Origin: Candidatus Methylomirabilota bacterium
Lineage (GTDB): Bacteria; Methylomirabilota; Methylomirabilia; Methylomirabilales; JACPAU01
NCBI GenBank assembly: GCA_016180705.1
Contig: JACPAU010000225.1
Coordinates: 1 to 11,860, forward strand
DNA: 11,860 bases
Direction of reading: 5' to 3'
The notes beneath the pieces were generated by a model. It did not search any database and was not told where the DNA came from. It saw only the letters and a program-made list of their open reading frames with translations. Position numbers and translations under genes: made by a program. Within the stretch, counting starts at the first letter, position 1, and each line of letters starts with the position of its first letter. Positions 1 to 7,414 of this stretch are shown piece by piece.

Positions 1-1017
1 GCGGGCGATCTCGACCCCCTGCTGCTGGAGGATCTCCACGATCTTCTGATCGCTGAGGGGCTTCCCCTGGTCCTCCTGGGTCAGCAGCTTCCGGACGATG
101 TCCTTCACCGTCAGGGAGGAGACGGTCGCCCCGCCGTCCGTGGCCGGGACCCCGCGGTGGAAAAAGTACTTCAGCTCGAACAGGCCCTGCGGCGTGTGCA
201 CGTACTTGTTGGTGGTGACCCGGCTCACCGTGGACTCGTGCATGTTGATGTCCTCGGCCACCTCCTTCAGGGTCAGGGGCCGCATGGTGCTGATCCCCCG
301 CTCCAGGAACTCCCGCTGGAACTTCACGATGCTCTCGGTGACCTTGTAGAGGGTGCGCTGGCGCTGCTCGATGCTCCGGATGAGCCAGAGGGCCGAGCGC
401 ATCTTCCCCTCCACATACTCGCGGGTCTCCTTCGAGTTCTGGCTCCGACGCGAGAGGATGGCCCGGTAGTACCCGCTGACCCGGAGCCGGGGGAGGCCGT
501 CCTCGTTCAGCACCACCACGAACCGGTCGTCCAGTTTCACGATGTAGACGTCGGGGGTGATGTAGCGGGGCTCCTCGGTGCTGAAGGTGCGCCCGGGCTT
601 GGGCTCGAGCGAGCCGATGAGCTCCAGGGCCGTCTGCACGTCCCGCGGCGGGACCTTCAGCCGGTCCGCGAGGCGCGCGACGTTCCGGTGCTCGAGCTCG
701 GCCAGGTGGTCGGTGATCAGGCACCGGGCCAGCCGCGCCTCCACCCCCAGGGCGTCCAGCTGCAGGAGCAGGCACTCCCGGAGGTCCCGGGCGGCCACCC
801 CGAGGGGGTCCAGGGATTGGACGAGCCGGAGCGCCCGCTCCGGCAGCGTCGGGTCGCTCGGGGGGGCTTCGCTCAACTGTTCGAGGGGGACGGTCAGGTA
901 GCCGTTCTCGTCCAGGTTGCCGATGATGAGGTTGGCCCAGTGCTGGAGGTCGGGATCCGAGGTGGAGAGGTAGAGCTGGAAGGTCAGGTGGTCGGCCAGC
1001 GAGCGGGGGCGGGTCAT
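1..1017 (-). CDS. rpoN: RNA polymerase sigma-54 factor, core and HTH part (3' end outside window)
   Basis: This is the main body of sigma-54, which binds core RNA polymerase and -24/-12 promoters and needs AAA+ activators to open them. The frame is uninterrupted from the TAG at 1045-1047 to the window edge. It carries the core-binding domain (NLIIGNLDENGYL, then SLDPLGVAARDLRECL) and the helix-turn-helix block HESTVSRVTTNKYVHTP followed by FELKYFF, all diagnostic of RpoN. The window ends within the segment that precedes the RpoN box, so the box itself is not seen. The start given is the first in-frame ATG after the TAG. It has GAGGA four bases upstream, so independent re-initiation is possible. 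The unbroken original gene would start at 1368. It sits last in lptC-lptA-lptB-rpoN, a very common order. Identity is near certain; whether this half is made alone or by readthrough is unknown. Confidence 0.9.
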   Translation of the reverse strand, partial: MTRPRSLADHLTFQLYLSTSDPDLQHWANLIIGNLDENGYLTVPLEQLSEAPPSDPTLPERALRLVQSLDPLGVAARDLRECLLLQLDALGVEARLARCLITDHLAELEHRNVARLADRLKVPPRDVQTALELIGSLEPKPGRTFSTEEPRYITPDVYIVKLDDRFVVVLNEDGLPRLRVSGYYRAILSRRSQNSKETREYVEGKMRSALWLIRSIEQRQRTLYKVTESIVKFQREFLERGISTMRPLTLKEVAEDINMHESTVSRVTTNKYVHTPQGLFELKYFFHRGVPATDGGATVSSLTVKDIVRKLLTQEDQGKPLSDQKIVEILQQQGVEIAR

Positions 1018-1044
1018 CGTGTCCTCGGGGGCGGCCCGCTCCAG

Positions 1045-1368
1045 CTACTCCCGGGGGAACTCCCGCCGGTAATCCGAGGCATCCTGCAGGTACGCCTCCC
1101 AGTCGGTCTCGGAGAGCCGATCCTCGGATTCCGGCGGGGCCTCGGTCTGCCCCTCGGCCGCGGCCTCCGTCTTGGCTGCCGGCTCCTCCGCCTCCTCGGC
1201 CGCCTCGACCAGCTCCTCCTCCGGCAACGGGTTCTCCTCCAGCTCCTGGCGGACCGTCTGGATCAGCTCCATCCGGTTGAGCTGGAGCAGCCCAATCGCC
1301 TGCTGCAGCGATTGGGTCATGATCATCCGCTGCGTCTGGCGGAGGCTGAGTTTCGCTTCGAGCGCCAT
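1045..1368 (-). CDS. rpoN: Sigma-54 N-terminal region I fragment, ended by in-frame TAG
   Basis: This encodes 107 residues. Residues 1-50 are sigma-54 region I, the glutamine/leucine-rich activator-responsive segment (LSLRQTQRMIMTQSLQQAIGL, LLQLNRMELIQ, then ELEENPLPEEE). An acidic, low-complexity region II follows, ending in DWEAYLQDASDYRREFPRE. The TAG at 1045-1047 is in the same frame as the rest of rpoN (1-1044), so this is a nonsense codon and not a frameshift. The ATG at 1366-1368 lies 13 bases after lptB with GGGGGA just upstream. TAG closes several neighbouring genes (lptB, rhomboid, histidine phosphatase, HEPN), so genome-wide reassignment is unlikely. The codon could be a one-base change of CAG or GAG, a sequencing or assembly error, a readthrough site, or a true split of the factor into two chains. 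Confidence 0.85.
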   Translation of the reverse strand: MALEAKLSLRQTQRMIMTQSLQQAIGLLQLNRMELIQTVRQELEENPLPEEELVEAAEEAEEPAAKTEAAAEGQTEAPPESEDRLSETDWEAYLQDASDYRREFPRE

Positions 1369-1381
1369 TGTCCCCCGCGCG

Positions 1382-2170
1382 CTACAGGCGGAACCGCTCC
1401 CCCAGGTAGAGGGCGCGCGCCCGCTCGTCGGCGGCCAGCTCCCGGGCGGTCCCGCTGATCAGGATCTCCCCCCGGTGAATGATATCGGCCCGGTCCACGA
1501 TCTGCAGCGTCTCCCGCACGTTGTGGTCCGTGATCAGGACCCCGATCCCCTTCGCCTTCAGTTGGGCGATGATCCCCTGGATCTCCTGCACCGCGATGGG
1601 ATCGATCCCGGCGAAGGGCTCGTCCATCAGGATGCAGGCTGGGTCGGTGGCCAGGCACCGGCTGATCTCGGCCCGCCGCCGCTCCCCGCCCGAGAGCGTG
1701 TAGGCCTTCCGGCCGGCCAAATGCGCGATCCCCAGTTCCGCGAGGAGGGCCGCCGCCCGCTCCCGCCGCGCCGCGGCCGGGAGGGGAAGCCCCTCCAGGA
1801 TCGCCAGGACATTCTCCTCCACCGTCAACTTCCGGAAGATCGAGGGCTCCTGGGGAAGGAAGCCCAGCCCCCGCCGCGCCCGCTGGTAGACCGGCAGGGC
1901 CGTCACCTCCTCGCCGTTCAGGAACACCTGCCCCCGGTCCGGCTGCAGGAGCCCCAGGGCCATGTAGAAGGTGGTGGTCTTCCCGGCCCCGTTGGGCCCC
2001 AGCAGCCCCACCACCTCCCCCGCGCCGACCGTGAGGCTCACCCCCGCCACCGCGGTCCGGCCCCGGAAGGCCTTGACCAGGTCCACGGTTCGGAGAATGG
2101 CGCCGGCGCCGGGCCCCGCCTCAGGGTCTCGGCGCGCCTCCCGGGTCGCGCCTGGGGTAGATGATGGCAT
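1382..2170 (-). CDS. lptB: LPS export ABC transporter ATP-binding protein LptB
   Basis: LptB is the cytoplasmic ATPase dimer that, with LptF and LptG (not in this window), extracts LPS from the inner membrane and pushes it along the LptC-LptA bridge. The protein has the full ABC set: Walker A GPNGAGKT at 58-65, Q-loop Gln107 in LPQEPSIF, signature LSGGE at 159-163, Walker B CILMDEP at 179-185 and switch His216 in TDHN. Gln-Glu-Pro-Ser-Ile-Phe after the Q-loop is typical of LptB. The 262-residue model has about 22 more N-terminal residues than E. coli LptB and overlaps lptA by 50 bases. The region before residue 24 (PGATREARRDPEAGP) looks non-conserved, so the true start may be further in, although no ATG lies there. 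It stops with TAG, 13 bases before rpoN. Confidence 0.95.
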   Translation of the reverse strand: MPSSTPGATREARRDPEAGPGAGAILRTVDLVKAFRGRTAVAGVSLTVGAGEVVGLLGPNGAGKTTTFYMALGLLQPDRGQVFLNGEEVTALPVYQRARRGLGFLPQEPSIFRKLTVEENVLAILEGLPLPAAARRERAAALLAELGIAHLAGRKAYTLSGGERRRAEISRCLATDPACILMDEPFAGIDPIAVQEIQGIIAQLKAKGIGVLITDHNVRETLQIVDRADIIHRGEILISGTARELAADERARALYLGERFRL

Positions 2171-2639
2171 GGACCCGCGCGTTCCCTTCGCCCTCCACCA
2201 CGTGGCGGTCCTCCCGGAGGTAGAGGGTCATGGTCGTCCCGGTGACGACGTTCTCCTCCTGCCAGGCCCGGGCGTTGCCCTCCAGCAGGACCTTCTCCTC
2301 CCGGGCGAAGTAGGTGGCGGCGTCCGCCGTGGCCTCCCGCCCGCCCTGCTCCGCGATCCGCACGCGGCCGGTCGCCCGGACGGTCCGCACCTCCTGCATC
2401 GCCTCGTCGAACGTGAACTCCATCCGGTCAGCCAGGATGGTGAGGGCGCTGTCCCGGGCGACCACGTTGCCGGCGTAGGTGGCGGTGTGGGCCTTCCGGT
2501 CCACCTCGAGCCGGTCGGCGGTGATGGTGATGGCGCCTGCCTTCGGCGCCCGACCGCCGCCCGCCACGGTCGGCGGGGCCTCGGCCGCCGCGGGGGCGGC
2601 CGCCGCGAGGAGCACGGCGACGAGGAGCGCGCCCCTCAC
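2121..2639 (-). CDS. lptA: LPS transport periplasmic protein LptA (OstA-like)
   Basis: LptA forms the periplasmic beta-jellyroll bridge that carries LPS from LptC to LptD. The 172-residue product begins with a signal peptide (hydrophobic LLVAVLLAAAAPAAA, likely cleaved after Ala19). An OstA/LptA domain follows at about 36-160, with the repeating strand pattern ITITADRLEVDRKAHTATYAGNV and MEFTFDEAMQEVRTVRATG. It starts at GTG (2637-2639), four bases into the end of lptC (GTGA overlap), so the two are translationally coupled. The C-terminus overlaps the modelled start of lptB. Size and order match the family. Identity rests on domain pattern and context, since LptA sequences diverge strongly. 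Confidence 0.92.
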   Translation of the reverse strand: MRGALLVAVLLAAAAPAAAEAPPTVAGGGRAPKAGAITITADRLEVDRKAHTATYAGNVVARDSALTILADRMEFTFDEAMQEVRTVRATGRVRIAEQGGREATADAATYFAREEKVLLEGNARAWQEENVVTGTTMTLYLREDRHVVEGEGNARVHAIIYPRRDPGGAPRP

Positions 2640-3256
2640 GACCGTCCCCCCTTCTCACCCGTCACGCGGGAGCCGCGGTGCACCTTCAGGCGAAGGCGCT
2701 CCAGCGTCAGGTCCGCCTCCATCCCCTCCCCATCAATGGTCAGGCCGGCCCGCTCGAGCGTCACGGGCGCGTCCGTTTCCAGGTGGCGCCGCTCCCCCGA
2801 CCAGGTGAGGCGCTCCGTCCGGAGCGTGATGCCCTGGTCGGAGCGCGCGACGATGGCGCCCTCCAGGACCACCTCCCGCCGGTCCATCCGCACCGTCACC
2901 CGGTCGGCGACCGAATCGAGGCGCCGGCCCTCGCTGTGGAGCGTGATCCGGACCGGCTCCGCGCCCCGGGTGAGGAGCGTGCGGCCCTCCGCCTCGAAGA
3001 CCGTCGCCCGCTCCGCCGCCGCCTCCCAGAGCCGCTCGCCCGCGCGATCCTCGATGACCCGCACGCCCAGGAGGATCATGTCGGGCCGCGCCGCCGGCGC
3101 TGGCGCCGCGCGGCGCGGGAGCGGAAGCGGGAGCGCCGCCGGGCCCCCCCACCACAGCACGGCCCCGCCGGCTGCGGCCAGGCCCGCCAGCGCGAGCCCG
3201 AGCAGGGTCCAGCGCCTGCCCTTCCATAGCACAGGCCCCCGGGCAAGGCAAGGCAC
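2636..3256 (-). CDS. lptC: LPS export protein LptC, inner-membrane anchored
   Basis: LptC is a bitopic inner-membrane protein whose periplasmic jellyroll takes LPS from LptBFG and passes it to LptA. The 206-residue product has a short cytoplasmic start (KGRRW), one membrane helix at about 16-37 (TLLGLALAGLAAAGGAVLWW), a Pro/Ala-rich linker, and a beta-rich LptC domain from about residue 58 (MILLGVRVIEDRAG, then DRVTVRMDRREVVLEGAIVA). The start is GTG at 3254-3256, preceded by GAGGGG six bases upstream inside the end of the glutaryl-CoA dehydrogenase gene. Only 9 bases separate the two genes. That implies one transcript carrying an amino-acid-catabolic gene and LPS transport genes, an unusual partner for lptC, which normally follows kdsD/kdsC. 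Confidence 0.88.
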   Translation of the reverse strand: MPCLARGPVLWKGRRWTLLGLALAGLAAAGGAVLWWGGPAALPLPLPRRAAPAPAARPDMILLGVRVIEDRAGERLWEAAAERATVFEAEGRTLLTRGAEPVRITLHSEGRRLDSVADRVTVRMDRREVVLEGAIVARSDQGITLRTERLTWSGERRHLETDAPVTLERAGLTIDGEGMEADLTLERLRLKVHRGSRVTGEKGGRS

Positions 3257-3265
3257 GAGTTCCCC

Positions 3266-4432
3266 TCAGGCGAAGGCGCCGATCCCGGTGATGTCGCGCC
3301 CCAGGATCAGCGTGTGAACGTCGTGGGTGCCCTCGTAGGTGGAGAGGGTCTCCAGGTTGCAGAGGTGCCGCATCACCGGGTACTCGTCCACGATCCCGTT
3401 CGCCCCGTGGATGTCCCGGGCGAGCCGGGCGATGCGGAGGGCCTGCTCGACGTTGTTCATCTTGGCGAGCGAGACCTGGGTGTGGCGGAGCTTCCCCGCG
3501 TCCTTCAGGCGACCGAGCTGCAGGCAGAGGAGCTGCGCCTTGGTGATCTCGGCGAGCATCACGACCAGCTTCTGCTGGACCAGCTGGAAGGACGCGATGG
3601 GCTTGCCGAACTGGTGCCGGGCCTTCGCGTAACCCAGGGCGGCGTCGTAGCAGGCCATGGCGGCCCCCACCGCGCCCCAGGCGATCCCGTACCGGGCCTG
3701 GTTCAGGCAGGAGAGCGGCGCCTTCAGACCCTCGGCGCCGGGGAGCCGGTGCTCGGCGGGGACGCGGCAGTCCTGCAGAGTGAGCTCGGAGGTGACGGAG
3801 GCGCGCATGGAGAGCTTGCCGTGGATGTCCCGGGCGCCTATGCCGGGCGTCCCCCGCTCCACCAAAAACCCCCCGAAGGTGTCGTCCACCCGGCCCCAGA
3901 TGACGGCCACGTCCGCGATGGAGCCGTTGGTGATCCAGAGCTTCGTCCCGTTCAGCACGTACTCCCCGCCGACCCGCACCGCCTTCGTCTCCATGCCGCC
4001 GGGGTCCGAGCCGTGATCCGGCTCCGTGAGGCCGAAGCAGGCCACCTTCCGCCCCGCCGCCAGCTCCGGGAGCCAGCGGCGCTTCTGCGCCTCGGAGCCG
4101 AAGGTGTGGATGGCGTACATCGCGAGGGGGCCCTGCACGGAGGCGAAGGAGCGGATGGCCGAGTCCCCCCGCTCCAGCTCCTGCATGGCGAGGCCGTAGG
4201 CCACGTTGTTGATTCCCGCGCACCCGTAGCCCTGGAGGTTGGCGCCGAGGACCCCGAGCTCCCCGAGGCGGCCGATGAGATGGACCGGGAAGGTCCCGGC
4301 CCGGTTGTGCTGGTCGATGACCGGGAGGACCTCCGCCTCCACGAACGCCCGCACGGTGTCCCGGATCAGCCGCTCCTCCGGGGCGAGGAGCTCCTCGATC
4401 CCGTAGTAGTCCACCCCCGCAAACTTACCCAT
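3266..4432 (-). CDS. gcdH: Glutaryl-CoA dehydrogenase (acyl-CoA dehydrogenase family)
   Basis: This FAD enzyme oxidises and decarboxylates glutaryl-CoA to crotonyl-CoA, the last dedicated step in breakdown of lysine, hydroxylysine and tryptophan. Family-defining blocks in order: YGCAGINNVAYGLAMQELER, IRSFASVQG (Arg94, the glutarate-binding arginine), CFGLTEPDHGSDPGGM (FAD/substrate binding), LNGTKLWITNGSIADVAV, SMRASVTSEL, ARYGIAWGA, and STYEGTHDVHTLI with the catalytic base Glu367. The ATG at 4430-4432 is chosen because GGGGAG lies just upstream and gives 388 residues, close to the usual 390-395. An in-frame GTG at 4474 would add 14 residues that look non-conserved. The usual ALDH-gcdH order runs leftwards, with lptC 9 bases downstream. 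The specific assignment, as opposed to a generic acyl-CoA dehydrogenase, is well supported by the block pattern. Confidence 0.93.
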   Translation of the reverse strand: MGKFAGVDYYGIEELLAPEERLIRDTVRAFVEAEVLPVIDQHNRAGTFPVHLIGRLGELGVLGANLQGYGCAGINNVAYGLAMQELERGDSAIRSFASVQGPLAMYAIHTFGSEAQKRRWLPELAAGRKVACFGLTEPDHGSDPGGMETKAVRVGGEYVLNGTKLWITNGSIADVAVIWGRVDDTFGGFLVERGTPGIGARDIHGKLSMRASVTSELTLQDCRVPAEHRLPGAEGLKAPLSCLNQARYGIAWGAVGAAMACYDAALGYAKARHQFGKPIASFQLVQQKLVVMLAEITKAQLLCLQLGRLKDAGKLRHTQVSLAKMNNVEQALRIARLARDIHGANGIVDEYPVMRHLCNLETLSTYEGTHDVHTLILGRDITGIGAFA

Positions 4433-4660
4433 GGCTCTCCCCGCCGCTAGTGTGACTCCTCCGAATTGTTCCACCTGCTCACGCGCCGACTCGGGTGCCT
4501 GGCCAAACCCTCAACGTACAAAAGGCGTACGCCTCCGGCCGCCTCCCGCCCGGGCTGGCCGCGACGCAGCCCTGTCTGGGTATCGGGCGGAGGAGCGGCC
4601 GGCCCGGGGAAAGGGCGGCGGCTCCGCAGGCGCTCGTGATGCTCGTCATCGCCGCGCCCC
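4433..4660. other. 228-base gap between aldehyde dehydrogenase and gcdH
   Basis: No gene is seen here. The minus strand carries GGAGG and GGGGAG near gcdH, the latter being its ribosome binding site. At 4523-4534 there is a perfect 12-base palindrome (AGGCGTACGCCT), and an overlapping pair CGTAC/GTACG (4515-4519, 4527-4531) could be an operator. A near-perfect tandem 9-mer (GCTCGTGAT/GCTCGTCAT) lies at 4632-4649. I find no convincing -35/-10 pair and no hairpin with a T-run, so gcdH may be read from upstream or from a promoter I cannot recognise. Confidence 0.4.
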
Positions 4661-6145
4661 TCACACGTCGATCTGGGCCCGCTGCAGCCGCCCGCTGTAG
4701 TCCACGTAGATCGTCTTCCACTCGGTGAAGATGTCCAGCACCTGCGGCCCCCCCTCCCGGTGGCCGTTGCCGGTGGCCTTCACGCCCCCGCAGGGGAGGT
4801 GGACCTCCGCGCCGATGGTGGGGGCGTTCACGTAGGTGATCCCTGCCTGCAGGTCGGCCATGGCCCGGAAGGCCCGGTTCACGTCCCGGGTGTAGACGGC
4901 GGTGGAGGGCCCGTCGCGGACGTTGTTCGCCACCCCGACCGCCTCCTCGAAGGACCGGACGGCCAGCACCGTCACCGTCGGGCCGAAGATCTCCTCCTGC
5001 GCGATCCGCATCGTCGGCGTGACCTCAGCGAAGACGGTTGGGCGGTAGAAGTACCCCTTGGCCAGGGCTCCCTCGCGGGCCACGGCCCCGCCGCAGAGGA
5101 GCGCTGCCCCCTCGTTCTGCCCGACCTCCGTGTACCGGTGCACCCGGGTGAGCTGCGCCTCGTTCACGACCGGCCCCACCTCGGTCTCGGGCAGGAGGCC
5201 GTCCCCGAGCCGGAGCCGGCCGGCCCGCTCGACGAGCGCGTCGGTGAAGGCGCGGGCCACGGCCTCGTGGACGACGAGGCGGCTCGCCGCCGTGCACCGC
5301 TGCCCGGTGGTCCCGAAGCCGCCCCACAGCGCGCCGTCCACCGCCAGGTCCAGGTCCGCGTCCTCCAGGACCAGGATGCAGTTCTTGCCCCCCATCTCGA
5401 GGGAGCAGCGCCGGTGGTCCTTCGCGCAGGCCACGGCCACGTCCTGCCCCACCTCGGTAGAGCCGGTGAAGGAGACGAGGTTCACCAGAGGATGCCGGAC
5501 GAGCGGCGCCCCCGCCTCCTCCCCGATCCCGTGGACGAGCTGCAGGATTTCGGGCGGCAGCCCCGCTTCCAGGAGGATCTCCACCAGCAGGTGCCCGAGG
5601 AGCGGGGTATCCTCGGCCGGCTTGAAGATCACCGCGTTCCCTGCGACCAGCGCCGGGACCAGCTTCCACGTGGGGATGGCCAGGGGGAAGTTCCAGGGGG
5701 TGATACACGCGGCGACGCCGACGGGGACCCGGACGCTCATCGCCCACTTGTCGGGGAGCTCCGAGGGCGTCGTCTGCCCCGTGAGGCGCCGCCCCTCGCC
5801 GGCGATGTAGTAGGTCATGTCGATCCCTTCCTGCACGTCCCCCCGCGACTCCTTCAGGACCTTTCCCATCTCGCGGGTCATCGTCCGGGCCAGCTCCTCC
5901 TTCCGGCGGACCAGGATCTCCCCGGCCCGGAAGAGGATCTCGGCCCGCCGCGGAGCCGGGACCCGCCGCCACCGGTCGAAGGCGGCCGCGGCCGCGCGGG
6001 CGGCCGCGTCCACGTCCCGGGCGTCGCTCCGCGGGAAGTGCCCGAGCACGTCCTCCGTGTTGGCCGGGTTTCGGTCGGCAAAGGTCTGCCCCGAGGCCGC
6101 CTCCACCCACTTTCCGCCGATCAGGTTTTTGTAGACCTGGGCCAT
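4661..6145 (-). CDS. NAD(P)+-dependent aldehyde dehydrogenase, probably aminoadipate-semialdehyde/piperideine-6-carboxylate type
   Basis: This 494-residue aldehyde dehydrogenase oxidises an aldehyde to an acid with NAD(P)+. The family residues are all present: Asn152 in TPWNFP, Lys175 in FKPAEDTP, the FTGSTEVG turn at 226-233, general base Glu250 in LEMGGKN, nucleophile Cys284 in GQRCTA, and Glu385 in EEIFGP. The C-terminal signature NAPTIGAEVHLPCGGVKATG, followed by GNGHREGG and FTEWKTIYVDYSG, belongs to a subgroup I associate with amino-acid semialdehyde dehydrogenases. A Cys replaces the usual Phe in PFGGVK. A strong ribosome site (GGGGAGGAGG) precedes the ATG, 28 bases after the mu-crystallin-family gene, so the two form an operon. 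With gcdH next, oxidation of 2-aminoadipate semialdehyde (piperideine-6-carboxylate) to aminoadipate is the best guess. The substrate is inference. Confidence 0.88.
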   Translation of the reverse strand: MAQVYKNLIGGKWVEAASGQTFADRNPANTEDVLGHFPRSDARDVDAAARAAAAAFDRWRRVPAPRRAEILFRAGEILVRRKEELARTMTREMGKVLKESRGDVQEGIDMTYYIAGEGRRLTGQTTPSELPDKWAMSVRVPVGVAACITPWNFPLAIPTWKLVPALVAGNAVIFKPAEDTPLLGHLLVEILLEAGLPPEILQLVHGIGEEAGAPLVRHPLVNLVSFTGSTEVGQDVAVACAKDHRRCSLEMGGKNCILVLEDADLDLAVDGALWGGFGTTGQRCTAASRLVVHEAVARAFTDALVERAGRLRLGDGLLPETEVGPVVNEAQLTRVHRYTEVGQNEGAALLCGGAVAREGALAKGYFYRPTVFAEVTPTMRIAQEEIFGPTVTVLAVRSFEEAVGVANNVRDGPSTAVYTRDVNRAFRAMADLQAGITYVNAPTIGAEVHLPCGGVKATGNGHREGGPQVLDIFTEWKTIYVDYSGRLQRAQIDV

Positions 6146-6173
6146 GCGCCTCCTCCCCTGCTCCGCCGTCGCC

Positions 6174-7154
6174 TCAGTCGAGCGCGAGGCGGGTGCCCCG
6201 CCCGGCGGCAGGCGCTTTCCGGTAGGCCAGGCGCGCCGCTGCCAGGTCCTCCAGGGCGAAGCCCACCGACTTGAACACCGTGATGTCCTCGGGGGAGGTC
6301 CGGACGGACCGGGCCCCCGTCACCAGCTCCGCCAACTCGGCGAGGACGTGGTCCCGGCCGATGGCGCCCTCGGCGAGCGGGAGCAGGATCTCCCCCGCCT
6401 CCGCGAACGCCCCCTCGTACGTGTCCACCGCGACCTTCGCCCGCCGGATCGTCGCGGTGTCGAGTTCGCGCGTCCGCGGCGTGTAGGCGCCCACCGCGGT
6501 CACGTGCGTCCCCGGCTTCAGATCGTGCCCGTCGAACAGGGGGCTCGCCGCCGTCGTGGCCGTCACCACCAGGTCGGCCTCGCGCACCACCTCGGCGGGC
6601 TCCCCCGCGAGCCGGACCTCCACCCCCGCCGTCCGGGCGAGGCGCGTGGCACAGGCGGCCGCGCGCGCCGGATCCCGCCCCTTGAGGATCACCCGCGCGA
6701 GGGGGAAGAAGGCGCGGAAGGCCTCCACGTGGGCGACGGCCTGCGCCCCGGCGCCAAAGAGCCCCAGCGTGACGGAGGCCGGGCGCGCCAGGTGCCGCGC
6801 GGCGAGCGCGGAGGCGGCCGCCGTGCGGCGGACCGTGAGCGTGGTGCCGTCCATCAGGGCCTGGGGGAGGCCGGTCGCGGGATCGGTGAGGAGGTAGGCG
6901 GCGGGTACCACGGGCAGCCCGGAGGTCCGGTTGCCCGGGAAGACGCCCACCACCTTCGTCCCCACGCCCTCTGCCCGCCCGAGCCGGGCCGGCATGACGA
7001 GCAGCGTCCCGTGCCCCGGCACCTCCAGGACCGTCCGCAGCGGGACGACGCACTCCCCGCGGGCGAGGAGCGCGAACGCCTGCGCGAGGGCCTCGACGAC
7101 CTCCGGCATGGGCAGGAGGACTTCGAGGTCGCTCCGGGTGAGCACGAGGACCAT
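6174..7154 (-). CDS. Ornithine cyclodeaminase/mu-crystallin family NAD(P)-dependent enzyme
   Basis: This family includes ornithine and lysine cyclodeaminases, alanine dehydrogenases and cyclic ketimine reductases. The 326-residue product shows Lys67 in GTKVVGVFPGN (substrate binding), Arg110 in LTVRRTAAASALAA, the dinucleotide fold GLFGAGAQAVAHVEAF at 131-146, the acid Asp232 in TRELD (place of the catalytic Asp of ornithine cyclodeaminase), and the family tail VFKSVGFALEDLAAA. The ATG at 7152-7154 is preferred because GAGGGG lies just upstream and the length fits the family. A longer reading back to 7439 would add 95 low-complexity residues across hairpin DNA. It forms an operon with the aldehyde dehydrogenase. 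Possible roles are lysine to pipecolate, or reduction of piperideine-2-carboxylate. Which one cannot be read from sequence. Confidence 0.88.
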   Translation of the reverse strand: MVLVLTRSDLEVLLPMPEVVEALAQAFALLARGECVVPLRTVLEVPGHGTLLVMPARLGRAEGVGTKVVGVFPGNRTSGLPVVPAAYLLTDPATGLPQALMDGTTLTVRRTAAASALAARHLARPASVTLGLFGAGAQAVAHVEAFRAFFPLARVILKGRDPARAAACATRLARTAGVEVRLAGEPAEVVREADLVVTATTAASPLFDGHDLKPGTHVTAVGAYTPRTRELDTATIRRAKVAVDTYEGAFAEAGEILLPLAEGAIGRDHVLAELAELVTGARSVRTSPEDITVFKSVGFALEDLAAARLAYRKAPAAGRGTRLALD

Positions 7155-7253
7155 CAGCCCCTCGGGAGGACCGGGGCGGCAGCGGGGCCCCGTGGGGGAC
7201 CCTGGGCGGGACGGGCCGGCGGGAGGGCGTGCGACAGCGGATCCATCGCTCGC

Positions 7254-7262
7254 ACCATAGCA
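7254..7262 (-). promoter_or_regulatory. Possible extended -10 promoter for the mu-crystallin-family operon
   Basis: The minus strand reads TGCTATGGT, a TGn-extended -10 (TATGGT matches TATAAT at 4 of 6), about 100 bases before the gene start. No good -35 is seen at 17 bases; TTGTTC lies at about 19. It is a weak call, but it would place the start of the operon just after the hairpin at 7288-7310. Confidence 0.25.
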
Positions 7263-7287
7263 CAGCCGCCGAGGGCAGAACAAGGGA

Positions 7288-7310
7288 CGCGCCGGCGGAG
7301 GGCCGGCGCG
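7288..7310 (-). terminator. Hairpin with short T-rich tail, possible terminator
   Basis: A perfect 9-bp inverted repeat (CGCGCCGGC / GCCGGCGCG) flanks a 5-base loop. On the minus strand it is followed by TCCCTTGTTCTG, a broken T-rich tract. It could end transcripts coming from the micro-ORF or HEPN side before the metabolic operon. The T-run is imperfect, so intrinsic termination is only possible, not shown. Confidence 0.45.
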
Positions 7311-7326
7311 GCCGCCCGGGGCCGCA

Positions 7327-7386
7327 CGCCGGTGCAGAAACAGCACCGGCGGGACCGGGTGACCCATCACACCCCGGTCCCGCCGG
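7327..7386. repeat. Two overlapping, mutually exclusive hairpins
   Basis: Stem A pairs CGCCGGTGC (7327-7335) with GCACCGGCG (7343-7351) across a 7-base loop. Stem B is a perfect 14-bp pairing of 7346-7359 with 7373-7386 across a 13-base loop. The stems share bases 7346-7351, so only one can form at a time. That is the geometry of an attenuator or switch. On the minus strand stem B is transcribed first. It could also be a DNA-level palindrome that binds a regulator. Confidence 0.55.
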
Positions 7387-7414
7387 CGGAGAACCTGCGG
7401 GACAAATGAGACCA

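Noticed and set aside
1045..1047. Genome-wide reassignment of TAG to an amino acid
   Set aside because: TAG ends lptB, the HEPN gene, the histidine phosphatase, the rhomboid gene and micro-ORF 1 at sensible places, so it still works as a stop in this genome.
157..1458. Long plus-strand open frame opposite rpoN
   Set aside because: It is the exact antisense of the sigma-54 frame in GC-rich DNA. The translation is low-complexity Leu/Gly/Arg/Pro with no domain, while the minus strand carries conserved RpoN motifs.
4760..6274. Plus-strand 504-residue open frame opposite the aldehyde dehydrogenase
   Set aside because: It is a composition artefact. The minus strand has all aldehyde dehydrogenase catalytic residues, and the plus product has no recognisable motif.
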